A stretch of 64,000 nt of DNA from Batrachochytrium dendrobatidis JAM81 (taxonomy: Eukaryota; Chytridiomycota; Chytridiomycetes; Rhizophydiales), in assembly GCF_000203795.2 (NCBI RefSeq), contig NW_006281111.1, positions 346,888 through 410,887 on the forward strand, given 5' to 3'. The position numbers were made by a program, and so were the translations under genes. This document shows, piece after piece, positions 23,905-35,433 of this stretch; within the stretch, counting starts at the first letter, position 1; the number at the start of each line of letters is the position of its first letter. The notes below the pieces were generated by a model, which saw nothing but the letters and a program-made list of their open reading frames with translations, had not been told where the DNA came from and made no database searches.

Positions 23905-24063
23905 CTTGTCAGTAGTATGTATAGAGCACCGAATGATACCAGTTTTTTGGCGAGAGTCCGCTGAAATTTGATGAGATTTCATCTACCAGAGTGTTGACAG
24001 AAATTTGGTAATTAGAATTGAGATTAAATTTCAAGCAAATAAGATATTTATTATGACATACTA

Positions 24064-24600
24064 CTTTTCAATCTTGGCCTTTTTGTTTTGAATCGGAACC
24101 TTTGGCTCAAAGCAGCTTCTGAGTCGAGTCAGCGAGTCAGTAGTCATTGTGTCGGTCAAATCCTCGCTGGACGCACGGGGAGAGACAGACTTGATGGCAG
24201 TCATAAACCAAGTGAACCAGCAAAGTATTTCAGAGAGAGATGTGCTTGTCTTGTATGTTCTGTCATTGCCAAGTTTCAATAGATGAATGGTGGAAGCATA
24301 CACTATCCCGTCAGTATCAATCGCAAAGAAGCGAAAGAGAGTCCCATTGGTGAGGACAGCAAGCACTGGAGTGTTCTTTCCAGCAGCCAATCGCTTTTTC
24401 AGTAGGCATCCGGCTTTAGCAAGGACTTGAGGTACTGCGCTATCGAGCCATTCTTTCTTTGCCTCCACTACCAGGAAAAAGATGTCTGTAACTTTTGCAA
24501 CTGGCAATTGCGACGATCCAAACATATATTGCACATCGCCAGTGTAGCTGATCTCGGCCCCTTCACAGACACCATTGACTTCACAGAATCCAAAAAGGAA
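24064..24600 (-). pseudogene. PD-(D/E)xK nuclease-like domain fragment inside the palindromic element
   Basis: Open minus-strand frame ending at a stop at 24061. It reads FCEVNG...YTGDVQYMF...FFLVVEAKKEWLDSAVPQVLAKAGCLLKKR...TPVLAVLTNGTLFRFFAID, then a C-terminal helix and a Lys-rich end (QNKKAKIEK). The VEAKK strand with an upstream Asp-bearing strand and the following ...VLTNG...FRFF strand suits a restriction-endonuclease-like fold of Crinkler type. The frame continues past 24600 into the opposite arm, where the 'protein' is the antisense of the same gene; those ~34 residues are not real. A start codon is lacking, so the domain looks captured rather than expressed. Confidence 0.45.
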
Positions 24601-24704
24601 TCGGCTCGATAGCGCACTACCTGAAGTCCCTGCTAAAGCCGGCTGCCCACTGAAAAAGCGATTGGCTGCTGGAAAGAACACTCCAGTGCTTGCTGTCCTC
24701 ACCA

Positions 24705-24804
24705 NNNNNNNNNNNNNNNNNNNNNNNNNNNNNNNNNNNNNNNNNNNNNNNNNNNNNNNNNNNNNNNNNNNNNNNNNNNNNNNNNNNNNNNNNNNNNNNN
24801 NNNN
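24705..24804. other. Assembly gap (100 N)
   Basis: Exactly 100 N. By alignment with the left arm of the palindrome, the missing bases correspond to roughly the reverse complement of 24241-24343, so the true gap is close to 100 bp. It marks difficulty assembling the palindrome. Confidence 0.95.
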
Positions 24805-25139
24805 TCTCTCTCTGAATCCTTCGCTGGTTCACTTGGTTTATGACTGCCATCAAGTCTGTCTCTCCCCGTGTGTCCAGCGAGGATTTGACCGACACAATGA
24901 CTGCTGACTCGCTGACTCGACTCAGAAGCTGCTTTGAGCCAAAGGTTCCGATTCAAAACAAAAAGGCCAAGATTGAAAAGTAGTATGTCATAATAAATAT
25001 CTTATTTGCTTGAAATTTAATCTCAATTCTAATTACCAAATTTCTGTCAACACTCTGGTAGATGAAATCTCATCAAATTTCAGCGGACTCTCGCCAAAAA
25101 ACTGGTATCATTCGGTGCTCTATACATACTACTCTTGTC

Positions 25140-26144
25140 TACGTAAATCCTTTAATTGCCTGATCTACAACTTGTATTTGGAAATGATTCACAAGTTCAA
25201 TCAGCTGATGGGTATTATTATCGTCCCCGAATCAACAACTATGGGTTCGTTGGCTGTTAAACCCCAAGCTTTTATTTTAAATGATAGGGGCAAGAAAGCA
25301 TCTTTATAAATAAGCAGGAATTCACAAAGTGTTAAATATTGTTGGAAATCCTACCAATCCGTCGCTGTATTTTGTAATCCCCAGAAACCGGTTTTCTGAT
25401 TTTAAATACCAAAAGTATAAAGATGCTCAGGAAAGACAATGTAAAAATCTATTTAGTGTTGATGTGATTCAGATTTAAAAATGCTTGTTTGTATTTCAAT
25501 GTGCTAACACTATAATACGACAATACAACAGAAGCAATAACACACTGGTTAGCAATAAGTGTACTGGATAATACAAATATAGTGATATGTATTGTTTTAA
25601 AGCTAATCAAAAGCAAACGTGTTTTTGATGGTTGACTATTTTTATACTGAAATATAATTTAATACCACAGCAAATACAGATTCAAAAGCTTTCGAAATGG
25701 CTAATACTGATTAAATTGGTAGTCTCGATTATCCATTGATGCTGATCTAAAGCAAGTGTAATTCATCACGTGATATGGTTTACTTTTTTGGAAATTGGAT
25801 ACTTGCCAAACTGTTTTGGCTCTTACAGCTGGTGACTACATCTACAATTGCTTTTGGTTGTCACAAGTCAAGGTACAGCGGTAGATAGTTCTAACAGAAA
25901 CACAAACAAACAGGAGTACGTGACTTACAGAAATACATTTAAATTCAGAGTTTATTATTAGCCAAACACACCCACCAAAGCAATAGGTGCCAATGGTATG
26001 ACTAAGTGACACTTTTCTGATAGAGTAGTCGGTTTTAATCTTGGCAATAACACTGGACGGCGATAGTTTCATATCTGACTTTTGTTTGTAATACTTTTGA
26101 TGTTTTAAGACGTAAAGAGTAAATTCTTCCAGAATGGGAATACG
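25140..26144. other. Decayed coding relic then intergenic DNA
   Basis: 25134-25490 reads as plus-strand coding fragments in two frames (ending ...NIVGNPTNPSLYFVIPRNRF...), not recognised. From about 25500 to 26144 nothing is seen except the presumed promoter of the AP-2 alpha gene. Confidence 0.35.
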
Positions 26145-29100
26145 ATGAATGGGCTAGTCAAGTTTATCACTGAGCTCCGAACATGTACGAATACACTATT
26201 TCTTGATGGCTTGCCATTACACAGTATGCATTGATCAGATTATACAGTTACTACAGTTTTCATACGTATTGCATGTCTATTTGTTTATCTTATTGTATTA
26301 GGTCGGGCCAGAGATCTTGAGGAAAAGCGTATCAACAAAGAACTTGCAAATATCCGGTTAAAGTTCAAGGGTATATGCATCGAGTTTTGATATTCAATTT
26401 GGCCAGTATAGATTTAGGATTAATTGTGTTTTTATTCAACCTTATTTACCGTTGTAGATTCTAGTCTTAGTGGATACCAGAAAAAGAAATATGTCTGCAA
26501 ACTTTTGTATATGTATATTCTTGGATGGGAGATTGATTTTGGCCATGTCGAAGCAGTGAATCTACTTGGCTCCACAAAATATTCAGAGAAACAGATTGTA
26601 AATGGTTAAATTTACTAGAGCTTATTACACGAGTTGCTTTTTTGAAAATTGTGGCCGATTATTAACAGTAGTTTTTTGCTGGAACTGCAGGGATATCTTG
26701 CAGCAACGCTTATGCTCAACGAGACTCATGAACTTACTCGACTTGTGGTGAATTCAATCCGACGAGATCTCGAGAGTCACAATGAGGTGTTCAACTGCAT
26801 GGCTCTTCATGCCATAGCTAATATTGGAGGTCGTGAAATGTCCGAGTCGCTTATTAATGATATTTTTAAACTGTACACAGTTTCGTGAGTAGAATTGCTT
26901 TTAAAAAAATGGGTTGATATTTGAAAACTATTTTGTCTACTTTAACTTATAGTGAATGCTCTCGAGTGTTTTTGTAGCTCTCGTTCACCTTTTGTCAAGA
27001 AAAAATCGGGGCTGACACTATTGCGATTATATCGAAAATTTCCTGATTTAGTTCCTGGTGCAGAGTGGGCTGACATTATTTTACCAATTATGAGTAGTGA
27101 AAGCCTGGTAAATATTGAGATTTTTATATCATTTTTTAATTGCCATTAAGCTTATTTGCTTTTCATTATTTTAAAAATCTGATTTTAGTCCGTTGCTCTG
27201 TCTGCTACCAATTTAGTGGTTGCCTTGGCCCAGCAGTATCCAGACGCATACAGCGGATGTGTTACTCGAGTTGTTTCTATACTTTACAAGGTTTAGTATA
27301 GTTTGTGCATAAAGTGCCTCGTTTAGCTCTTGGTTTACCAATACTAACCTTTATTGAATGATGTATGGTTTAGATTATTGTGAGGGGGGATTATCCTTCA
27401 GAGTATGCTTACTACAAGATACCGGCTCCTTGGCTTCTTGTGAAATTTTTGCGCCTTCTCCAGTATTATCCTGTTCGTAAGTGTAGCTTGAGTCTATTGC
27501 ATGCAAAACATCATGCTTACCGCCAATATTTCACATTTTTAATTGCTCTAGCGCAATCACAGACAGTATTGGATGAGCTCCTTACCATCTTATCTAAAAT
27601 CCTATCTAATCCCGAGCGGCCAAAAAACCCGCAACAGCTTAATGCTCAAAACGCTGTTTTGTTCGAAGCCGTGAATCTGGCAATTCATCTTGAAAGCAGA
27701 CATAGTTTGATCAGTCAGGCGGTTGTGATTCTTGGAGAGTTTATTGTATCCAAAGAAACCAATCTGCGATACTTGGCTCTTGAAACAATGTCTCATATTG
27801 CTGCTTTGGGAGACCCATTATCTAGTTTACGCAACCATCGAATAACTGTGATTGACTCTTTAAAGGACAAAGATATCAGTGTTCGCCGGCGTGCTTTGGA
27901 TCTATTGTTCAGCATGTGTGATGTTGATTCAGCTCGTGACATTGTCACAGATCTTTTAACATATTTAAACTCTGCTGATTATGAGATCCGTGAGGAAATG
28001 GTTTTAAAAATTGCAATTCTTGCTGAAAAGTTTGCTACAGAGTACACGTGGTATATTGATGTAATCATGAGTTTAATGACTACTTCTGGAGATCATATTG
28101 GCGATGCTATTTGGCATCGTGTTGTCCATATTACCACCAACAACGAAGATCTTCGAGAGTATGCCACATATACAACTTTGCAAGCTCTCAAGCAGCCCAA
28201 CTGCCACGACAAGATGATCAAACTCGGGGGATATCTACTTGGTGAATTTGGTCATGTTATTGTAGAATCGCCTGGTTGTTCGCCATTGGATCAGTTTCTT
28301 GCTCTACACAACAATTTTTCAATGTGCTCTCCAGCGTGCCGTAGTTTGCTAATGTCGTCATATCTTAAATTTGCAAATCTATTTCCAGAAATCAAACCAC
28401 AGATTATACAAGTTTTTACAAATCTGTCTCATGTACTTGATGTCGAGCTTCAGCAGCGAGCTTGTGAGTATCTGGCAATCGTCACACTGCCCGAGGATAA
28501 AATCCTTCAAGCAGTGTGCGATGAAATGCCTCGTTTCCCTGATCGAGAGTCATCCCTTCTCTGCCAGCTTCATCGAAAGCTACACGACACCGAAGATGTG
28601 CGAATTTGGACAATTGGTGGAAAGGATGCACAGGCAGATTTGCAAACTCATCGTGATAATGCAAAGCTAAACAAGCCGTCTGAAGCACAGACGCTTGAAA
28701 AATCTACGCCGCAGGCCAAGATCATAGATCCCATTGCTGCATTAGCTAAAATCCCTTCTAATACTGATGTGCACGATCTAATCGGAGTTGATGAACCAAC
28801 AATTTCTGCACCTGAACTTGCTGACAGTAACGATATAACCGAAAAGTTTAATGCGCTGCTGCTTACACAAAGCGGTGTGCTTTATGAGGATACAGTTATT
28901 CAAGTTGGAATTAAAGCAGAGTATGAGGGAAATATTGGCCGTATTGCTATCTTCTTTGGAAACAAGTCTTCGGTTTTGCCCCTGACAAATTTTCAAACTG
29001 TGCTGAGTTCTACAGATCAAATCAAAATGGATCTGATACAGCCAATCTCTTCAAGCATTCCATCTGCAACACAACTGCATCAAATGTACAATGCTGAGTG

Positions 29101-29641
29101 TATTGATATACCAGTGGTACAGTTAATGCTAACAATCACATTTAATATTGGTGGCCATTCTGTAAGCCGAAACCTCAAAATGCCAGTGGTTCTCACCAAG
29201 TTTATTTCTCCTATTGTGCTTGATGGGGACGATTTTTTCTTACGATGGCGTCAGATTGGCGGAGCTCCACGAGAAGCTCAAAAAGTATTTTCTGCCAATG
29301 GAGTTATTGATATTCGTGCATCAAAGGCTGCTCTTGTTGGATTTCAGTTTGCTTCTTTGGAAAATGTTGATCCCAATCCAAATAACTGTGTTTTGGCGGG
29401 AGTTTTCAGCTCAACTCATTTAGGAAAAGTGGGCGTGCTAGTCCGAGTTGAACCAAGCCTTCAGCACCAGGTATACAAATCATCACTGCTTTACCACAAT
29501 CTATTTTCTGGCATTGCTATTATTAACTTGCATCATTTAATGTGAAATATCCAGATGTTTCGACTAACCGTTCGTGCAACAAATGAGACAGTTTCCCAAA
29601 AAGTGTGTGATGCGCTTTCCGAGGCTTTGCTTCGTCAATAA
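26145..29641 (+). CDS. APL3: AP-2 complex subunit alpha (alpha-adaptin)
   Basis: Large subunit of the clathrin adaptor that selects cargo at the plasma membrane. Nine exons: 26145-26184, 26302-26370, 26458-26597, 26691-26884, 26978-27107, 27189-27290, 27374-27476, 27552-29470, 29555-29641; 927 aa. The N-terminus ([14 protein letters not shown]...[18 protein letters not shown]) and the [13 protein letters not shown]...[11 protein letters not shown] block are diagnostic. The HEAT-like trunk spans about residues 1-600, followed by a hinge and then an ear with two appendage subdomains. The C-terminal exon gives [15 protein letters not shown] as in other alpha-adaptins. The 75-nt intron at 27477-27551 is in frame without a stop, so intron retention would still give an open frame. 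Convergent with the PLP-homeostasis gene. Confidence 0.93.
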
Positions 29642-29924
29642 AGTAATCTTGTTTAAATGCAACTTTAAACCTTGGTTAAATTCAATTTATAAGCTCAGCA
29701 CTGATTTTCTATTTGATATAATATTTCTTTTACCTCTTGATCAAAGTGTTTGCAAGTATAAACTTTCAAAAGCTTAAATTTTCTCTTGCTATCACAGCAA
29801 TTCAAAAAGTATGGCTTTTCCAGTTCATCATCTCTTGGATGTGTTTTAAAGTTGAACAAACTTGTACAGTACACGGGATTCCATATAATCAATAAAGTAA
29901 TGTATTTGAATACAAAGAATATGA
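29642..29924. other. Convergent 3' spacer
   Basis: Short intergenic region between two convergent genes; no feature besides probable 3' UTRs. Confidence 0.4.
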
Positions 29925-31091
29925 TCATTTTGTATATGAGCGACTACCAAAAATGCTACTTCCTACCCTAATGTTTGTAGACCCATACTCAATTGCTGAT
30001 TCAAAGTCATCAGACATACCCATGCTAAGCTCTAAACCTGACATTCCAAAGGCAGCTTCAATTTGTTGTTTACATTCGACCAGTAAATCAAAGTCCGGAT
30101 TGCGATCATTCTTTGCATTGTGTGGAGCACCAATGCACATCAATCCTATCAACTCCAATTTATCGCATTCATCTAGAATTTCCTTTGCTGTCATGACGCA
30201 GTTTGAGGGTAAAATACCACTTTTTGCTAGGTTTAAATTCACCAATTGATTCGTCAATAACAGATCATGGCCAGATATACTTTTCAAACACCTCATTTTG
30301 ATGTTGCGACAACCTAAATATTAAAGTAGGTAATAACTCACTTGCTTCGCCACTAGTGTTGATTTGTAAAAAGACACGCAGTGGACTTGCGAGTTTCTGA
30401 CATGCCTTGTTCATGGTCAATGCTTTCTTTGAACTGTCGATTGTTTCAATCGTCCATAGATTCGGCACATCGGCTAGAGCTTTACATTTATTGGACTGAA
30501 TAGATCCAATAAAGTGCCAGTGAATATCACTGGGAAGCTAGTGAGATGAACAACATTTCGTTTAATTGATTATAATATAGCTCGCTTATTGATTGTAAGC
30601 GATGCCATTAAAACACTTACAATGGAAGCCTTTTCAACCAATTCTTGCACCTGAATTAGAGTGTGGTTACATTATTCAGCATATCAAGGTTGAAATACTA
30701 AATATATCAAGACCACAAAATATCTCCAGAAACCTACATACTGGTTTGGTCATGCCAGCCATTTCAAATTAGTCAATCCAGACTTGCATATTCACTACAT
30801 CTCAATGGCATAGAATGCAATCCTTACATTTTCACCAAAATGACGATGGCCGAGCTCATATGCTGCAGCAATATCTGATGCAGGCTTAGTTTTGGATACT
30901 GCTACCAATCGAATCTTGTAATGACAAAAGACTCAGTCTAGAGTCAGCCCAGTAGATGGAAAGACATTGTAATGTCGTACCTGCTTTTGCCAAGAGTGTT
31001 TGCATGGAATAGATTGAATTCTATTGGTAATATCAGCGATGTTATCTGCTATTTCCTGCTTGCGGATCTTGTCGACCAAAATATTCTGCAT
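29925..31091 (-). CDS. PLP-binding homeostasis protein (YggS/PLPBP family)
   Basis: Five exons on minus: 31091-30981, 30914-30828, 30650-30621, 30537-30342, 30226-29925; 241 aa. This single-domain TIM-barrel protein binds pyridoxal 5'-phosphate and balances vitamin B6 and amino-acid pools without a known catalytic step. It shows RLVAVSKTKPASDI with the PLP-binding Lys, then HRHFGEN-VQEL, IHWHFIGSIQSNK, IETIDS, (I)NTSGEA, LIGLMCIG, LSMGMSDDFESAIEYGSTNIRVGSSIFG. These are the family motifs in order. The intron 30341-30227 was chosen because it restores GEATKSGILP; a shorter alternative intron leaves an in-frame insert. The usual Tyr in GENYVQ is missing at an exon joint. A MITE copy begins about 100 bp upstream of the ATG. 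Confidence 0.9.
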
Positions 31092-31192
31092 TGTGGATAG
31101 AAACGCTAGAGGTAAGAGTGTAGTTCCGATCGATCTGCGAGCTCTTATCCAATGCAATTTCAATAACATGCACTTTAGAGAAACTGTTTAAT

Positions 31193-31663
31193 TTGATATT
31201 TTCAATTACAGTTATATTCATGTAAAACAAATCATCTTTTTTGGTAGTCACACATTGTGCAATCACCAGATTCATCCATTCCAATCCATTCCATACATTA
31301 GGTTTGACTAATTTCGATTCAACTTTGTACAGACTCTTGTATTTTAACCTTGCAGATACGCTCACAATCTGGTTTAAGAAAACAAGGATCGTGCACTTTA
31401 GTCATACGACTGTTTTGATGCCAATTACACAATATTCAGTCTGTACTAGTAGTAGAAAACAAAGACTGGAGACCAACAAGTATCAAAAATGTACCGAGAC
31501 TAATACAAACATTCACTCGACTTTAATGCAAAATAAACATGAAAAGACCAGTAAACACAATATCCAGCAAATCGAGTAGAAATCGTTCCATGAAACTGGT
31601 TGTTTATGTATTTTGATATCCTTGTTTTAATGTTCCATTTTGCGTGAATACGGCTGTGAATCA
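31193..31663 (+). mobile_element. MITE-like repeat copy 1 (one terminal repeat)
   Basis: About 470 bp, nearly identical to the reverse complement of 34042-34511 and, over most of its length, to that of 35434-35860. It ends with the terminal motif TGTTCCATTTTGCGTGAATA...GTGAATCA; the other terminus is missing. It fills the space between the PLPBP and COX18 start codons (about 100 bp from each). A 112-codon ORF within it is a by-product of the repeat. Confidence 0.75.
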
Positions 31664-31761
31664 GTAGCTAGCTATTTAATGATTTGGCAGTCAGTCAATA
31701 CCCGCAACCTTTATAGCACCCATAGTATTATTTTCATTATTCAATCTACACAAGTCTAGCT

Positions 31762-33403
31762 ATGGCATTACCAAGACGGTCAATGTTACAACACTGGTCC
31801 CATTGCAACACCAGTCTCTTCAAACCTATCAAGTATCCAACAACCATCTATATATCTACTAGGTATATGCATTCACTGTGGCGACCACTTGTACTGGATG
31901 CAATGCTATCCAAACCTCGACAAGCCATGCCTTTTGGATCTTGTAGACTCTATAAAAAACGCTTTTATTCATCAGATACAAAAATGGCTTCAACTATACA
32001 ACTACCAGACACTCATATGGCTGATGCTGAACAACAGTTTTCCAGCACTACATCGATCGAATCGTCAGATTTATCACTGTCGCCAGTATCTCTTTTGGTT
32101 AATTTGATGGATACGATTCATGCAACACCATTGATTGCTTTCGAGCTGTATAGTGGTACTCCTTGGTGGCTGGTCATTGTTGGAACAACTATATTTCTAC
32201 GAACAATGTGCACACTACCACTAGCTATTCAAAACAAGCAAAGAACAGATCGATTACGAAAGCTACAACCTGTGTTGATGGCTTGGGAAAGCACGCTAGG
32301 ACTTCAGCTTAAACATGGCCATCGTACAGGTAATTTGCAGCAAGATAAGAACTACAAAAAAATGGCAAGTCTCTTTGTCATATCTGGTAAAACGGTTTGA
32401 TTGTAGTTATTCAGACATAATGGATATCTAATCCATACTTTCATCACTATCTGCTTTAACTGCCAACTCGTGTCATTTTGAAACTCTCATATTTTACAAC
32501 TTAAAAACCAATAGTACAAACAAAAAACATCACAGCTTTACAAGGAGTATCGATGTAACCCATTATATACATTTATTTTGCCATGGGTTCAAATTCCCTT
32601 GTTCATCTCAATGTCATTCGCGCTTCGATGGCTTGCCGCATTTCCAGTGATATGGCTTGGAACGCCAAGCTCATTTGCTGCCGGAATGGATGTCGAAGGC
32701 ACGCTATGGTTTGACGATTTGACTGTGGCAGATCCAACCATGATCACACCAATTATAATTGGTACTATGCATTTGATTAATATTGAGGTTGGAAACATTG
32801 ATAATGAGCCTTTATAGGGTTGACAATTGGTCTGAAAGATGATGGACTGATAATGTTTGATATCAGCCATGAATCTTTCCAGCATATCCTCAGATGATGC
32901 TGATGATCTGCTAGCGATGGCTAACATTTGGGTTTGGATAATACTGTCTAGTTGAATAGTACACTGCGCTCAAACCCCAATACCCAAAGAACTTCTGGTC
33001 AGATTGCCTTTCGGATGTTTATGCGATCATTTGCAATACTAATGATTCCTATTTCTGCCTATGTACCAATGGTAAGAGCATAGTGCAGTTCTGCCTTGAT
33101 ATTTCAATTATTTTCTGAATCTAAATATGTTTGTATCCCATAAAATGTACTAATCTGAATGCTGGCATTTTGAAATGTGCAATATATTTGGTATGTAAGG
33201 CCATAACGCTATATTGGTTAGCATCAGCAGTATATAGCATGCTTCAGAATATTTCATTTCTTGTAATTGAAAAGCACCGAGTCAAGCTTTCTTTAAAGGA
33301 AAAAATAGGCATGCAGTCAGTTCAGGAACCTCGTGCTGTATTACAATCAATGGACCAACCCACTTTACCAACCACCCCTGACAAGTCCTATCGGAGCTTG
33401 TAA
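31762..33403 (+). CDS. COX18: COX18-like Oxa1/YidC family mitochondrial membrane insertase
   Basis: The product inserts the Cox2 C-terminal tail into the inner mitochondrial membrane. Exons: 31762-32364, 32536 to about 32800, an unresolved junction, 32960-33071, 33200-33403. The first intron is GC-AG (donor GCAAGT), required by frame. The N-terminus is basic and Ser-rich (presequence). TPWWLVIVGTTIFLRT...LPLAI is the first insertase helix with the following basic loop. LYKEYRCNPLYTFILPWVQIPLFISMSFALRW and GTLWFDDLTVADPTMI...PIIIGTMHLINIE are characteristic of COX18. The end has RSFAILMIPISAYVPM...ITLYWLASAVYSMLQN. Between INIE (~32785) and 32960 no clean exon could be fixed: either a micro-exon, a non-standard splice or a small deletion. 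Convergent with TFB5. Confidence 0.8.
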
Positions 33404-33511
33404 TCGAATAATTAGCGACACAATGTTGTTGAATGTATCACATATCGATTGTACGATATGTGTTTTCCTGCATTAGTGGCAAATTTATTAATAAACTCGT
33501 TATACTATGCA

Positions 33512-33973
33512 TCAATTTTGGGCTTCAGATGAAAATACCTCTAGAATATCTTCAAGGCGATCTTGAACCAGCTCTACTTTGGCTGCTTCTAATAGTTTAA
33601 ATAGAAAAAATAAGTATGCTAGCAGATCCAAGTTGATAGCGCTATTCTAAAACAATAAATAGTATCTGAATATCTGCATGTTGAAACGAAAGATCATACC
33701 AATAAATAAATGGGTATCATCAAGATCTTCAATAATAAAATGAAGCTGGCTGTCAAGCTCCTTGATTATTTGCTTCACTGCCTGATCGCTGGTAAACAGA
33801 TAAAGTATGGTCTAGTTAGTCAAGACATACTGCTTGAATGAATCTCAAGTATATGCTGAGTTTAAAACTCAGCGGGGCTTAACGTTGTCTGTTGAAAAGG
33901 TAAGCTGAAAGTATGTATTAAAGAAAGTATATGCCTACCATTCCAGCAGAACCCCTTTTACTGCTCGAACCAT
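33512..33973 (-). CDS. TFB5: General transcription factor TFIIH subunit 5 (TFB5/TTDA)
   Basis: Three exons on minus: 33973-33939, 33788-33700, 33588-33512; 66 aa, the normal size for this family. It is the smallest TFIIH core subunit; it stabilises the complex through the p52/Tfb2 subunit and is needed for nucleotide excision repair. The signature is MVRAVKGVLLEWCD at the N-terminus, then KQ(I)I...LDSQLHFIIEDLDDTHLFI, ending in a helix (VELVQDRLEDIL). Intron phases agree at both joints, and each alternative acceptor leads to a stop. A MITE copy starts about 70 bp upstream of the ATG. Confidence 0.9.
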
Positions 33974-34041
33974 TATGTGCAACAACAAAGTTGAGCAAAA
34001 CCTTGTCGGAAAAAATGAAAACTTGGGCAAACGAGTTGGTT

Positions 34042-34511
34042 TGTTCACAACCGTATTCACGCAAAATGGAACATTAAAACAAGGATATCAAAATACATAA
34101 ACAACCAGTTTCATGGAACGATTTCTACTCGATTTGCTGGATATTGTGTTTACTGGTCTTTTCATGTTTATTTTGCATTAAAGTCGAGTGAATGTTTGTA
34201 TTAGTCTCGGTACATTTTTGATACTTGTTAGTCTCCAGTCTTTGTTTTCTACTACTAGTACAGACTGAATATTGTGTAATTGGCATCAAAACAGTCGTAT
34301 GACTAAAGTGCACGATCCTTGTTTTCTTAAACCATATTGTGAGCGTATCTGCAAGGTTAAAATACAAGAGTCTACAAAGTTGGATCGAAATTAGTCAAAC
34401 CTAATGTATGGAGTGGATTGGATTGGAATGGATGAATCTGGTGATTGCACAATGTGTGACTACCAAAAAAGATGATTTGTTTTACATGAATATAACTGTA
34501 ATTGAAAATGT
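34042..34511 (-). mobile_element. MITE-like repeat copy 2
   Basis: Inverted near-identical copy of 31193-31663, with the same missing terminus. It fills the divergent promoter region between TFB5 (ATG 33973) and the NOPCHAP1-like gene (ATG 34586). Confidence 0.75.
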
Positions 34512-34585
34512 CAATTCACGGCTTTTGAACATCATTTTTAAAATCTTTCCATTGTCAGCATCACTAAGCATTCATTCCGATTCTA

Positions 34586-35391
34586 ATGGCTTCAGAATCA
34601 ACAGCATTACCCTGCTCTTCCAATTCAGACCAGGATATGCATACAGAGGCTTCTCAACAGCAGCATATAAATATAAAGACCTCCACTCACACTGATGATA
34701 CATTGAAACGAGAATTGTTGGATGTTCATGAAGTGACTCCAGTAGGTATATATTTTCATTTGACAATTGACTACTATTTCATGTTTCAAAATAAACTCAC
34801 TATATAGCCATCTAATCAATTGTCATATCATCCAATTATTGTAGGGACTCTTCCAATTCAGCCGAACCTCCTCAAAGTTCGCCCAGCTACTTTCCGTTCC
34901 AACATATCTACAGATTGTTAGTAGTTTTTGTCGATTTTTCTTGTTTGAAATACCTAATATTGACTTGAATGCGATTTCAGTGATGAGCAGATTGTCAAGT
35001 TTCCTACCTGCCATGCAGTCATCGAATGAAAAGCTATTCTCACAACTGGAGCGAGGTGATCTATCCAGGGATGATGTGAATATTGAGTATATCAAACCAA
35101 AAGAAGAGAAACTTATTGAAATGGTATACTTGATGATATTTTCTAGATAACTTTAATTGTAATAGAATGCTCACCTTATATTCTTTCTGATAGAATCTGG
35201 ATCTTGGTGTACTTGATATACTTCCATCGTCTGAGATCCCGGAAGATAAATACGTATATATTAATCCGACTAAAGCTTCAGACTTGGATTCAAGTTTACA
35301 GGATCATGAACAAACCAAAGTCGAGGATGTCACAAAAAGATTGCTAATTGAGGATATATCTGGACACAGCTGTAGCAATCTACAGTCTTAG
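34586..35391 (+). CDS. NOPCHAP1-like protein (DUF4598)
   Basis: Four exons: 34586-34745, 34845-34916, 34981-35123, 35194-35391; 190 aa. The family member in humans (C12orf45/NOPCHAP1) is a small chaperone linking NOP58 to the R2TP machinery in box C/D snoRNP assembly. The conserved core is FRSNISTDLMSRLSSFLPAM...NEKL followed by VNIEYIKPKEEKLIEMNLDLGVLDI, with disordered Ser/Glu-rich ends. Each intron has consensus ends and the phases agree. Function here is by family membership only. Confidence 0.75.
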
Positions 35392-35433
35392 AGTTTCAGT
35401 TGACTGCATTGGTCATATGTGCAGCAGTATCAG

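Larger units (their letters stand above)
23911..25133. mobile_element. Palindromic (fold-back) element with 6-bp target duplication
   Basis: Starts AGTAGTATGTATAGAGCACC and ends with the inverted copy. The flanks are identical: CTTGTC at 23905-23910 and 25134-25139. The arms (23911-24440 and 24600-25133) are inverted copies over their whole length, leaving a loop of about 160 bp (24441-24599). The terminal motif ATACCAGTTTTTTGGC is close to that of the elements at 12115 and 62367. AG ends, long TIRs and 6-bp duplications match the Maverick/Polinton insertion signature, so this looks like a non-autonomous derivative. It contains a nuclease-domain fragment and a 100-N gap in the right arm. Confidence 0.75.

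Noticed and set aside
27477..27551. Retained coding sequence in AP-2 alpha ([13 protein letters not shown]...)
   Set aside because: The 75-nt in-frame segment has consensus GTAAGT and CTAG ends and no counterpart in the family; treated as an intron.
31241..31579. 112-codon ORF repeated three times (also 34125-34367, 35518-35856)
   Set aside because: It lies within MITE copies, differs in frame intactness between copies and resembles no protein.
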